From: a virus
Strand: one strand, 5' to 3'
IMG/VR virus record: IMGVR_UViG_3300004807_000003
Location: 1-43,136 of that record
DNA length: 43,136 nt
Part shown: in pieces, positions 1 through 5,699 of the stretch
Layout of the letters: every line of letters begins with the position of its first letter
Numbering within the stretch: position 1 is the first letter of the stretch
Notes under the pieces: model-generated
What the model was told of the DNA's origin: nothing
Seen by the model: only the letters and a program-made list of their open reading frames with translations
Databases searched by the model: none
Program-made: the position numbers and the translations under genes

Positions 1-87
1 AGCGCGAGTTCAGCCACGGGCGACAGAAGCGCGAGTTTAGCCACGGGCGACAGCAGCGCGAGTTCAGCCACGGGCGACAGCAGCGCG
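1..87. repeat. Direct terminal repeat, copy 1 (identical to 43050-43136)
   Basis: The first 87 bases are identical, base for base, to the last 87 bases of the window. The segment lies within the 27-bp coding repeats. Overlaps of this kind are usual when a circular or terminally redundant genome is assembled from k-mers. Because the join falls in tandem repeats, the true number of repeat units may differ from the 13 read here. Confidence 0.9.
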
Positions 88-333
88 AGTTCAGCCACGG
101 GCGACAGCAGCGCGGCGGTAGTCACTGGGATATATGGCAAGGCCCAGGCCGGAAAGTTCGGCTGCATCGCTCTGGCGTGGTGGAACGTCAAAGACCAGCG
201 CTCCGAGATGCGCTGCGCCGAGATTGGCATCGGCGACGGAAGCGACGGCAAACTCAAGGCGGGCACGTGGTACACGCTAGACGCCTTCGGCGCATTTGTA
301 GCTGAGGCGTTTACAGGGCAGAATGCACTATGA
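1..333 (+). CDS. C-terminal part of tandem-repeat protein (continues from 42405)
   Basis: Frame 1 is open from the first base to TGA at 331-333. It begins with four 9-residue repeats of the type S/L-A-T-G-D-S/R-S-A-S and then passes into a non-repetitive tail of about 70 residues (VTGIYGKAQAG... ending EAFTGQNAL). The same repeats fill the 3' end of the gene that starts at 42405. After removing the 87-bp terminal overlap, the two pieces join in frame into one protein of about 325 residues with 13 repeat units. The short Ser/Ala/Thr/Gly repeat suggests a beta-solenoid rod, as in repeat arms of other phage proteins (inference). The stop overlaps the next start (ATGA). Confidence 0.85.
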   Translation, partial: SASSATGDRSASLATGDSSASSATGDSSASSATGDSSAAVVTGIYGKAQAGKFGCIALAWWNVKDQRSEMRCAEIGIGDGSDGKLKAGTWYTLDAFGAFVAEAFTGQNAL

Positions 334-683
334 GCGAACACGACGACCAGAAGGCAGTCTTCGATTGGGCCAAGTACAGCGCCAATCCTGTGCTTGAGTG
401 TCTTTTTGCAATACCCAACGCCAGTAAGCGCACGTTCGCTATGACGAACTGGCTCAAGGCTGAGGGGATGAAGTCGGGAGTCCCCGACATGTGCTTGCCA
501 GTGGCGCGGGGACGCTTCCACGGCCTGTTTATCGAGCAGAAGGTGAAGCCGAATAGGCAGGAGCCGGAACAGAAGCAATGGGAGGCGCGGCTAACGCAGC
601 AAGGTTACGCCTACTGGCTTAGTTGGAGCGCGAAGGAAACTATTGAAGTGATTGAGTCGTATCTGGCGGGGCGGATGGAGTAA
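330..683 (+). CDS. VRR-NUC domain nuclease
   Basis: This 117-residue protein matches the VRR-NUC fold, a PD-(D/E)XK nuclease family common in phages and proposed to process branched or replication DNA. Visible motifs are an N-terminal EHDDQKAVFDW helix, SGVPD around residues 49-53 (catalytic Asp53), and a beta strand FIEQK with Glu69 and Lys71. These complete the D-ExK site. The length is normal for single-domain phage members. The start overlaps the previous stop (ATGA), so it is translationally coupled. It may supply the nuclease partner for the Bet-type annealase encoded at 40901 (inference). Confidence 0.85.
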   Translation: MSEHDDQKAVFDWAKYSANPVLECLFAIPNASKRTFAMTNWLKAEGMKSGVPDMCLPVARGRFHGLFIEQKVKPNRQEPEQKQWEARLTQQGYAYWLSWSAKETIEVIESYLAGRME

Positions 684-689
684 GTCTTG

Positions 690-779
690 AATTGGTGGCC
701 TCAAATTCACACACGAAAGAGAAGATAGTTCCTTACTTTGAACCGGGGGGTTCAAATTTCAACCAAGGGGCCACCAATT
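690..779 (+). promoter_or_regulatory. Nested inverted repeats in an intergenic gap
   Basis: The gap between two early genes holds an outer 11-bp inverted repeat, AATTGGTGGCC (690-700) and GGCCACCAATT (769-779). It encloses a perfect 8-bp hairpin, TTTGAACC (737-744), loop GGGG, GGTTCAAA (749-756). There is no long T run, so it is not a standard terminator. It could be an operator, an mRNA structure before the gene at 788, or a recombination/replication site. Confidence 0.5.
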
Positions 780-787
780 GAGGGCTT

Positions 788-1033
788 ATGGAGCCAGAGG
801 AGCGGTTAGCAAAGAAAGAAGTCTGTTGCCCGATGTGCCAGCAGATGATAGACGCGCTAGTTTATGCGCGGTTGATGAAGCAGAGGCGTGGCGGCCGAGG
901 GAGAAAGCCGTCTTGCCTTTGCGGGAAGTGCCGCAATTGCCGACACCGAAAGAGTGTAGCCAAAGCGCGGCAAGCGGTATTTGAGCGGCTTGAAGCAGAG
1001 CACGTTTGGAGCAAGCTGAAAGACGTTCGATGA
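788..1033 (+). CDS. Small Cys-rich, basic protein (probable zinc-binding)
   Basis: This 81-residue protein was not assigned to a family. It has two cysteine clusters, CCPMC near residues 13-17 and CLCGKCRNC near 43-51, separated by a basic stretch (KQRRGGRGRK). That suggests a zinc ribbon that could bind nucleic acid. It follows the hairpin-rich gap, so it may be the first gene of a translationally coupled run. Its stop overlaps the next start (ATGA at 1030). Function unknown. Confidence 0.6.
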   Translation: MEPEERLAKKEVCCPMCQQMIDALVYARLMKQRRGGRGRKPSCLCGKCRNCRHRKSVAKARQAVFERLEAEHVWSKLKDVR

Positions 1034-1392
1034 AAGGAGAGCATGACTATTTTGCATCGGGTGGGTGCGAGATGTTGAGCCCGCAATTGGATGAAAGCTG
1101 GGTGCAGTTGGTAGCGGCGGCAGACCTGATAGGAATGCCAAGGAACACGCACAGAGCGGAGGAGTACGCGCTTTGGCGCTTCGTCTGGTGCCCGTTGGAC
1201 GGAGATCAGCGGCGGGCGGCCATAGAGCGTTTGACGCTGGAGAATTACCCCGATGGGCGATTCGTGCCGCAGTTGGAGAACTACCTGAGAAAGAGCATGT
1301 GGATGGTGACGCTTCGCAGAAAGAGCGACCCCGGCAAGGTTGAGGACGAAGCGACGAGACGAGCAAGGCAGAGATATGAGGCGAGTGTATGA
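1030..1392 (+). CDS. Hypothetical protein
   Basis: A 120-residue protein if translation starts at the ATG that overlaps the previous stop (1030). A start at 1072 is also possible. It is mainly helical by composition, with a Trp-containing central part (FVWCPLDGDQRR, YPDGRFVPQLENYL) and a basic C-terminus. No recognised motif. Its place between a zinc-finger-like gene and another Cys-containing gene in an early operon suggests a DNA metabolism or host-takeover role, but nothing direct shows this. It ends in an ATGA overlap with the next gene. Confidence 0.6.
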   Translation: MKGEHDYFASGGCEMLSPQLDESWVQLVAAADLIGMPRNTHRAEEYALWRFVWCPLDGDQRRAAIERLTLENYPDGRFVPQLENYLRKSMWMVTLRRKSDPGKVEDEATRRARQRYEASV

Positions 1393-1778
1393 GTGTGACC
1401 AGCGCGGCCAATGCCGCGATACTGAGATTCAACAAATTGAACATGGTGCCAAGGCCGACAGAGGCTTTGGAGATCGAGCTAATCAACACGCTCAAGGCCA
1501 ACGCGGACACAGAGGCGCAAGTCTCGGAAGCAGCGCAACGATTGATCGAATGCTGCCAGTTCTATCCGAAAGTGCCGGACGTGATCGCCATATTCGAGGA
1601 GATCCGGCGCGAGACGGTGAACCGGAAGGACTTTGCAGGGCTGGCGGCGGCGACAGTAGGCGAGGGCGCACCGTGTATTTGCGGCGGCAATAGATTTGTT
1701 TCCACCGAAGACGAAGAGGGGCGACGATTCGCGCAACGCTGCCCAAAATGCAACGCGGGGACTACAGCCAATGCCTAA
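1389..1778 (+). CDS. Hypothetical protein with C-terminal zinc ribbon
   Basis: This 129-residue protein has a helical N-terminal region of about 85 residues and a C-terminal four-cysteine ribbon, CICGG near residue 96 and CPKC near 118. The helical part (AQRLIECCQFYPKVPDVIAIF) has the look of small phage replication or helicase-loader proteins, but this is only a resemblance of pattern. The gene is coupled to its upstream neighbour by an ATGA overlap and overlaps the next gene by 8 bases. Confidence 0.6.
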   Translation: MSVTSAANAAILRFNKLNMVPRPTEALEIELINTLKANADTEAQVSEAAQRLIECCQFYPKVPDVIAIFEEIRRETVNRKDFAGLAAATVGEGAPCICGGNRFVSTEDEEGRRFAQRCPKCNAGTTANA

Positions 1779-1989
1779 ACTAACCCTAGACCTGGCGCGG
1801 CACACGTACCGCGTGTATCGTTTCGATTCGACAGAGCCATTGGCGCAGTACAGCAGCTTGAAGTGTGCGGCACATTCGGTGGTGATGAATCGCGGGCAGT
1901 ATGTGCAGGGGCCGCAGAACCAATTGTTTGATGTGGACGATTGCTTTCGGATTGCGGGCGATTGCCGGAAAGTGATGGCAGCGGCATGA
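1771..1989 (+). CDS. Small hypothetical protein
   Basis: This 72-residue protein starts at the ATG at 1771, inside the end of the previous gene. Starts further upstream would overlap that gene deeply and are less likely. The sequence is unremarkable (MPKLTLDLARHTYRVYRF...), with two cysteines near the C-terminus. Its stop overlaps the start of the methyltransferase by ATGA, so both are probably expressed together. Confidence 0.55.
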   Translation: MPKLTLDLARHTYRVYRFDSTEPLAQYSSLKCAAHSVVMNRGQYVQGPQNQLFDVDDCFRIAGDCRKVMAAA

Positions 1990-2840
1990 AGCCCCTAGCG
2001 TTGGATCTCTTCTGCGGTTTAGGCGGCTGGGCCGAAGGGCTGCTGGATTGCGGATACGAGGTGATCGGCTACGACATCGAGCGGCATGTCTACGGCACTC
2101 AGTTCTATCCCGGCGTGTTGATCCAGCAGAGCGTCTTGGATCTGCATGGCGCCATGTTCCGGCATTTTGATCTGATAGTAGCGTCTCCACCGTGCCAAGA
2201 GTTCAGCTATATGGCGATGCCCTGGAAGCGTGGGAAACAAGCCGCCAGAGCGTTCCGCGGCGAAGATGATTTCCCGGCAAGCTGGAGCGGTTCGCGCACC
2301 ATTGCAGACCTAACGCGGCTATTCGACGCCTGTTTCCGCATCCAAAGAGAGGCGTGTGAAGCGGCAGGGCGCCATATCCCGATGGTGGTTGAGAATGTAC
2401 GAGGCGCACAGCCTTGGGTGGGGCGGGCGAGTTGGAATTACGGCAGCTTTTACTTGTGGGGCGACGTGCCGGCCATTATGCCGTTTGCAAGGCGGCGGAA
2501 AAGCCAGCATTCGCCATTAGTGAAGACTCCACCGGGAACGGGCAACACGTCTTGGTTTTTCGGAAACTCGAAGCATGAGGGGCGGCATGGCGCGGATGAG
2601 GTCGGCAACAAAAGCGGCGGTTCGTGGTTTGGCGATTACCAAGCCCAAAAAGAAAAGCGGCAGGAAGGAATCAAAAACGGCGGCGACTGGTTTTCCACGG
2701 GACTTGGTTGCGGACGGCATTTTTCCAGCCGATCCCAAGCCCGCAAGGCCGCATCAGCACAGATTGCCAAGATACCCTACGCCTTGGCGCGGTGGGTTGG
2801 GTCGGTTTATTTGCCAGCGAGGCAGGAGCGGGCGGCGTGA
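1986..2840 (+). CDS. C5 cytosine DNA methyltransferase
   Basis: A 284-residue protein with the ordered motifs of the Dcm/HhaI family, which transfers a methyl group from S-adenosylmethionine to C5 of cytosine. Motif I is LDLFCGLGGW (residues 6-15), motif IV is ASPPCQEF with catalytic Cys70, and motif VI is VVENVRG with Glu136. The family's target-recognition domain is usually larger. Here the region after residue 160 is Gly/Trp/Lys rich (SGGSWFGDY, NGGDWFSTG) and probably reads the site. No restriction enzyme is adjacent, which fits a solitary phage methyltransferase that protects the genome from host restriction. The start was chosen at the ATGA overlap. An upstream ATG at 1941 in the same frame adds residues before motif I without need. 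Confidence 0.92.
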   Translation: MKPLALDLFCGLGGWAEGLLDCGYEVIGYDIERHVYGTQFYPGVLIQQSVLDLHGAMFRHFDLIVASPPCQEFSYMAMPWKRGKQAARAFRGEDDFPASWSGSRTIADLTRLFDACFRIQREACEAAGRHIPMVVENVRGAQPWVGRASWNYGSFYLWGDVPAIMPFARRRKSQHSPLVKTPPGTGNTSWFFGNSKHEGRHGADEVGNKSGGSWFGDYQAQKEKRQEGIKNGGDWFSTGLGCGRHFSSRSQARKAASAQIAKIPYALARWVGSVYLPARQERAA

Positions 2841-3055
2841 AACTTTTGCGTATCGAAGACGCGGCCGAGCGGCTGAACATCTCAAAGCACACACTTTACA
2901 GGTGGAATGCGGAAGGCAAAGGGCCGGCGCCTACGAAGCTGGGCGGGGTACTACGATATCGGGAGGAAGTAATTAGGGCTTATGTCGAAGCGCATGGCGT
3001 TGAATGGGTGCGATATTGCGACCCTGGCGAAGCTGTTGAATATGGAGATTACTGA
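2837..3055 (+). CDS. Excisionase/AlpA-like helix-turn-helix protein
   Basis: A 72-residue protein from a GTG start that overlaps the methyltransferase stop (GTGA). It has the winged-helix pattern of MerR/AlpA/excisionase DNA-binding proteins: IEDAAERLNISKHTLYRW, then a turn and RYREEVIRAYV. Such proteins act as recombination directionality factors or regulators. It ends about 20 bp from a tRNA-Cys 3' fragment that looks like an attP core, which favours an Xis-type role (inference). Longer upstream starts in this frame run deep into the methyltransferase and are rejected. Confidence 0.7.
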   Translation: MKLLRIEDAAERLNISKHTLYRWNAEGKGPAPTKLGGVLRYREEVIRAYVEAHGVEWVRYCDPGEAVEYGDY

Positions 3056-3425
3056 CGTATTATCAATGAGTTGGGTGGAGGCGCGGGGCGGAATCGAACC
3101 GCCGAATAAAGGTTTTGCAGACCTATATCGCGGAATAGAAAATACCCCAAAAACAGGCGTCGAGCTAGAATCCGGCGAGATTCGGTCCAAAAACGGTCCA
3201 CCTGAGAGCCTGTTCGCGGTATTGGGGCCGGAAGGGCTAACCACTTGCACCGATGAGACCGACTTCACGATTTACTTGGATCGGGAAGATGCCGAGATTG
3301 CACTGGGCGATGAAGCAGCCAACACTGGGCTGGCAGACGATGAGTTCCGGATTGTCGAATATCGGGCGGTCGACCCCAAGGCTGATTTCATGCAGAAGCT
3401 GGTGGACTTTTTTACGAATACATGA
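2982..3425 (+). CDS. Hypothetical ORF reading through the tRNA-Cys fragment
   Basis: An open frame of 147 codons. Its middle (WVEARGGIEPPNKGFADL) is only the antisense translation of a tRNA-Cys 3' half, so the N-terminal part is probably not a real protein. The C-terminal 70 residues (TDETDFTIYLDREDAEIA...DFFTNT) are acidic and protein-like. They could be a separate small gene from an alternative start such as the TTG near 3222. The 5' end overlaps the HTH gene. No family recognised. Confidence 0.35.
   Translation: MSKRMALNGCDIATLAKLLNMEITDVLSMSWVEARGGIEPPNKGFADLYRGIENTPKTGVELESGEIRSKNGPPESLFAVLGPEGLTTCTDETDFTIYLDREDAEIALGDEAANTGLADDEFRIVEYRAVDPKADFMQKLVDFFTNT
3076..3124 (-). other. tRNA-Cys(GCA) 3' half, candidate attP core
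   Basis: Read on the minus strand, the segment gives the 3' half of a bacterial tRNA-Cys. It runs from the anticodon stem with loop CTGCAAA (anticodon GCA), through the 3' stem, variable loop and a perfect T arm (GGCGG-TTCGATT-CCGCC), to the acceptor strand GCGCCTCCA with encoded CCA. The match stops at the start of the anticodon stem, and no 5' half follows. A tRNA 3' half in a phage genome is the classic attP core of elements that integrate into that tRNA gene, because integration restores the gene. The adjacent Xis-like gene supports this. Confidence 0.75.
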
Positions 3426-3605
3426 AGGCGGTAGGTGAGGCTTGGCGCTGAAGAATTGGGATGATTCGGTGCCTTGGTGCGCACTGGTAAGTGGTTGATT
3501 TTGTTGAGGATTTGAAGTGCTTCGAAGGATTTTGAAGGCTTTTGTGCGCGCTGCTTTCGATTGGCACTTTCGCCTTTTCTTTAAAATTCTTCGGATACTG
3601 CAAAA
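3426..3605. other. Gene-free stretch with short direct repeats
   Basis: I see no convincing gene here. It carries two close direct repeats, AGGATTTGAAG (3507-3517) and AGGATTTTGAAG (3526-3537), separated by TGCTTCGA. They lie about 400 bp from the attP-like core and just upstream of a promoter. They might be binding sites for an integrase, excisionase or repressor. Confidence 0.35.
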
Positions 3606-3651
3606 ATCATGTTGACATGATTCTGGAGTTGCTACATAATCAAGATGTAGC
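3606..3651 (+). promoter_or_regulatory. Sigma70-type promoter with two palindromic operators
   Basis: The -35 box TTGACA (3612-3617) and -10 box CATAAT (3635-3640) are 17 bp apart, close to the bacterial consensus. The -35 sits inside a palindrome, ATCATG-TTGA-CATGAT (3606-3621). The -10 sits inside a second one, GCTACAT-N7-ATGTAGC (3631-3651). AAGGAG at 3652-3657 is well placed before the ATG at 3666. Two palindromes exactly over the promoter boxes indicate repressor control. Confidence 0.8.
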
Positions 3652-3665
3652 AAGGAGCTAACGAA

Positions 3666-3941
3666 ATGACATACACAATCAGCATGACCAACGGCACGAC
3701 CCGCAAGGCAAGCAACAAGAAAGAAGCATTGGCAATCGTGCGGCATACGCTCGGCGCTATCAATCGCGGAGCAACGTACACCACAGATGGCCTGATCGAC
3801 GACAAAGACGGCCAACCCATCTACGGAACGGCTACCGATTTCTGGGACACCCGCTCTAAAGCCCGCAACGAGATGGGCACCCCGGCAAATGTGGTCGTGT
3901 TTGTCCCCAAGAAGCTGCATCCGAGCAAGGCGGTCTGCTAA
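3666..3941 (+). CDS. Hypothetical protein, first gene after the 3.6-kb promoter
   Basis: This 91-residue protein was not recognised. The start is fixed by AAGGAG 8 bases upstream. The sequence (MTYTISMTNGTTRKASNKKEALAIVRHTL...) suggests a small alpha/beta protein with no cysteine cluster apart from the penultimate position. Being first behind a strong, operator-covered promoter, it is likely made early after infection or on induction. It shares one base with the next start (TAATG). Confidence 0.7.
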   Translation: MTYTISMTNGTTRKASNKKEALAIVRHTLGAINRGATYTTDGLIDDKDGQPIYGTATDFWDTRSKARNEMGTPANVVVFVPKKLHPSKAVC

Positions 3942-4165
3942 TGGCGGCAACAATTTACATAAGACCTCCCACCCCCGCTCAGATCGCCAAAGCCCGCGCG
4001 GTGATCGAAGCGGCCAAACTCGCCTGGGGCGGTAAACGCCCTGGTGCGGGGCGAAAGCCGGCTGAGCCACGTTGTCAGTGTGGGCGGCACTCCGCGAAGC
4101 GCGCGGCACATTTGCGGCTGAAATGCCGCTTGATTGAGACTGAGAAAAAGGAAATGTATGACTAA
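3941..4165 (+). CDS. Small basic protein with GGKRPGAGRKP motif
   Basis: A 74-residue protein. A helical N-terminus (TPAQIAKARAVIEAAKLA) is followed by WGGKRPGAGRKPA, a basic Gly/Arg segment often found in phage DNA-binding proteins, and then a Cys pair CQC with a further Cys near the end. A DNA-binding or regulatory role is plausible but unproven. It overlaps the upstream stop by one base (TAATG) and the downstream small ORF by 8 bases. Confidence 0.6.
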   Translation: MAATIYIRPPTPAQIAKARAVIEAAKLAWGGKRPGAGRKPAEPRCQCGRHSAKRAAHLRLKCRLIETEKKEMYD

Positions 4166-4262
4166 TAGAGCGAAAAGAAAGAGAATTGGGCGGCGAATTG
4201 TGCAGGTGCATGAGATACCGCACTACTTGCAGTCTGTCCCAGGTTCGGAGGAGGTGCCGTGA
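4158..4262 (+). CDS. Small ORF, 34 residues, highly basic
   Basis: The ATG at 4158 lies inside the end of the previous gene. The ORF runs to TGA at 4260-4262 and encodes a very basic peptide (MTNRAKRKRIGRRIVQVHEI...). The overlapping arrangement matches the rest of the operon. Near its end the DNA carries a strong Shine-Dalgarno-like GGAGGAGG (4247-4254) before GTG at 4259, which would open only a 20-codon frame. Confidence 0.45.
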   Translation: MTNRAKRKRIGRRIVQVHEIPHYLQSVPGSEEVP

Positions 4263-4392
4263 GTTCCTCGGCATCATCTACCTTGCAGACGGATCGGCTA
4301 CCGATCAACGATGCAAGCTGATCCCTGCGTTTGATGCAACAAACGGCAAATGGTTTGCCAAGAAGCCCGAGACCAGCGGCGAGAGGCCGTAA
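4210..4392 (+). CDS. Possible small protein, start uncertain
   Basis: A frame open to TAA at 4390-4392 encodes a protein-like C-terminus (FLGIIYLADGSATDQRC, LIPAFDATNGKWFAKK). Possible starts are the ATG at 4210 or a TTG at 4186. Both overlap the 34-residue ORF in another frame, so at most one of the two may be used here. Function unknown. Confidence 0.35.
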   Translation: MRYRTTCSLSQVRRRCREFLGIIYLADGSATDQRCKLIPAFDATNGKWFAKKPETSGERP

Positions 4393-4401
4393 TAGGAAGA
4401 G

Positions 4402-4491
4402 ATGCCAAATGACCGAAACGCCGCCGATGATCGCCGTGATGCGCTGTCGGGCATGGCTGAACAGAATCCAATGGTCCTAAAATTTATATGA
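4402..4491 (+). CDS. Small ORF, 29 residues
   Basis: Preceded by a purine-rich AGGAAGAG, this frame begins at ATG 4402 and ends in an ATGA overlap with the next gene at 4488. It encodes MPNDRNAADD... ending MVLKFI. The coupling at both ends makes translation plausible. No function can be given. Confidence 0.45.
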   Translation: MPNDRNAADDRRDALSGMAEQNPMVLKFI

Positions 4492-4718
4492 ATCTAGACC
4501 CTCATCCGAACTATGGAGCGGCTTTCCGAATCGCTACGATGCGTTACGGCTGGCTTCGTGACGCGGTGGGAATAGAAGATTTCCGGCAAGCGGTTTCACT
4601 GGCGGTCAGGGAGCCAGATTGGAAAGAGGGGCAAATGCGGCGGGCCGTAGATCGGGTAATGTACGCACTAGCCAGGGAAAATGATTTCGTGCGCCCATCG
4701 GCTGGTTTGCCGCGCTGA
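4488..4718 (+). CDS. 5' part of a gene split by the 56-bp inverted repeat
   Basis: This 76-residue product (MNLDPHPNYG...PSAGLPR) ends four bases after the 56-bp inverted repeat. The other copy of the repeat, near 37.2 kb, is followed in the same frame by 30 more codons (GKCGKWCKRIEEL... WLDWLTE). Joining them gives a continuous 106-residue protein, so the present product is probably truncated. Features are Trp/Arg-rich helices and, in the missing part, a CGKWC pair. Function unknown. The start is coupled to the preceding ORF by ATGA. Confidence 0.65.
   Translation: MNLDPHPNYGAAFRIATMRYGWLRDAVGIEDFRQAVSLAVREPDWKEGQMRRAVDRVMYALARENDFVRPSAGLPR
4659..4714. repeat. 56-bp perfect inverted repeat, left copy
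   Basis: From ATGTACGCACTAGCC to GGTTTGCCGCG, this segment is the exact reverse complement of 37234-37289. Homology stops sharply on both sides (left flank GGTA/CTGATA, right flank CCCC/TGGGAA on the repeat strand). It is coding in both places, within frame MYALARENDF... The two copies bound the 32.6 kb that holds the whole late operon. Confidence 0.95.
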
Positions 4719-5049
4719 TAACATCTGGACCGTCATAGACGGAAAGATCACGGCGTATGATTTCTTCGCCTACCACACAAGCGTTCCGGATACGTCGTTC
4801 AGGGGCGATGCAACGTGCCTCAACACGACTGCTGCGGTGCGGTTTCTGACCAATCCCACCCGCGTCTGTGGAACGAACTATAGCGGGGTGACGTCCGAAT
4901 TAGGCATCGCCACACCTACCGCTTATTCGTCGGTTGCCGGGAATATCTTTTTGGCGAAGTCGCCAGAGCCGTCTACATGGGCGCTGGCTGGATTGGGGTT
5001 GCTGGTGGCTGTTATGGCGAGGGGTGAGTTTAGGAAGGAAAAGGCTTGA
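4714..5049 (+). pseudogene. C-terminal part of PEP-CTERM protein, separated from its 5' end
   Basis: The frame from 4714 to TGA at 5047-5049 encodes about 111 residues (ADNIWTVIDGKITAYDFF...) ending in SPEPSTWALAGLGLLVAVMA and a basic tail. That is a textbook PEP-CTERM sorting signal: PEP motif, transmembrane helix, basic residues. Such proteins are exported and anchored by exosortase in Gram-negative bacteria. There is no signal peptide here. The frame opens out of register through the inverted repeat from an ATG at 4681. The matching secreted N-terminus lies at 37290-37493 on the other strand. Confidence 0.8.
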
Positions 5050-5291
5050 TGGGGATATTTCTGGTCTTGTTAGGCGGATTTTGCTCGGGCTGGTTTTTGT
5101 GCCTACTCTTCAATAAAAAAGAAGAGCGCGAACAGTCGTTAGACCAATTCGCACTCAATCAGTATCAGACGAATGCAGATCATGCCCGGAGGCTGGAAGA
5201 ACTGGAAAGGCTGAGTCCGGTATGGGTAGCCGATTTATCCGAAAGACTACATCGGCTTGAGGCCGAAAAGTTCAAGGAGGAGAGAGGATGA
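5049..5291 (+). CDS. Small single-pass membrane protein with coiled coil
   Basis: This 80-residue protein has an N-terminal transmembrane helix (IFLVLLGGFCSGWFLCLLF), a lysine/glutamate stop-transfer segment and a charged helical tail (ARRLEELERL, SERLHRLEAEKFKEE). The layout resembles Rz/spanin-like or holin-associated proteins, but there is no lysis context here. The start shares bases with the preceding stop (TGATG), and its stop overlaps the next start (ATGA). Confidence 0.55.
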   Translation: MGIFLVLLGGFCSGWFLCLLFNKKEEREQSLDQFALNQYQTNADHARRLEELERLSPVWVADLSERLHRLEAEKFKEERG

Positions 5292-5467
5292 GAGAGAAGC
5301 TATTAGAACTTGCGGTCAAGAGTGCCGCAAAGTGCCTTGATGAGTCGCGCATTATCACCCCACAGTGCATGGCGGCTTTGGCACAAGGACTTCCCGACGA
5401 AGTATTCGGTCGTGAGGTAGATCGTCGATTGGCCGAATGCGCTGCGGGGAAAGCGCCGAAGAAATGA
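5288..5467 (+). CDS. Small hypothetical protein, 59 residues
   Basis: The frame starts at the ATG overlapping the previous stop (ATGA, 5288) and stops at TGA 5465-5467, which overlaps the next ATG. It encodes MREKLLELAVKSAAKCLDES... ending GKAPKK. It is helical and charged with three cysteines, without a recognisable zinc pattern. Coupling at both ends supports it being real. Confidence 0.55.
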   Translation: MREKLLELAVKSAAKCLDESRIITPQCMAALAQGLPDEVFGREVDRRLAECAAGKAPKK

Positions 5468-5682
5468 GCGATACCCTAACAGGCGTGACGTGCCCCGCTC
5501 AATCAACCGTGTTAGTGTCCAAAGAAGGAAGAGCTTACACGTGCCAAGTCGGGCAGTGGGTTGAACTCAAGGGTACTGGCTCGGTGATGATGCCCAGCAA
5601 GCAAATTTGTCGCTGGGCCGTTTTTGGTGGTTTTTGTGATCGGTGCTTTGCTGGGTACCTACTTGACGGCAATTTACTTTAA
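5464..5682 (+). CDS. Small protein with CxGxW-type domain, apparent frameshift
   Basis: From ATG 5464 the first 45 residues form a small domain (CPAQSTVLV...GRAYTCQVGQWVEL). The 966-residue appendage protein carries a similar one (SGTIYTCQSGTWAAV). After CCC at 5593-5595 the annotated frame becomes unconvincing (ICRWAVFGGFCDRC). The +1 frame instead reads FVAGPFLVVFVIGALLGTY and on to a stop at 5702-5704, an obvious transmembrane helix. Either a one-base change or +1 frameshifting has occurred. The 3' end overlaps the convergent gene at 5679. Confidence 0.55.
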   Translation: MSDTLTGVTCPAQSTVLVSKEGRAYTCQVGQWVELKGTGSVMMPSKQICRWAVFGGFCDRCFAGYLLDGNLL

Positions 5683-5699
5683 GGTAATTGTACCGTCAA
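5663..5699. terminator. Hairpin between convergent genes
   Basis: TTGACGG (5663-5669) and CCGTCAA (5693-5699) form the base of a hairpin. Its upper stem pairs CAATTTAC with GGTAATTG around the loop. It sits exactly where the + cluster and the - late operon meet tail to tail. That suits a bidirectional terminator, although T runs are short. Confidence 0.5.

Noticed and set aside
857-1510. Long minus-strand frame of 217 codons
   Set aside because: It is antisense to coupled early genes with good starts, and its Ser/Pro/Arg-rich product is typical of a shadow frame.
2575-2976. + frame of 133 codons inside the methyltransferase gene
   Set aside because: It overlaps the methyltransferase and the HTH gene in another frame, with Arg/Lys-rich shadow composition.
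3237-4277. Minus-strand frame of 346 codons
   Set aside because: It runs antisense across a strong + promoter, a ribosome-binding site and three + genes, and its product has no protein-like pattern.
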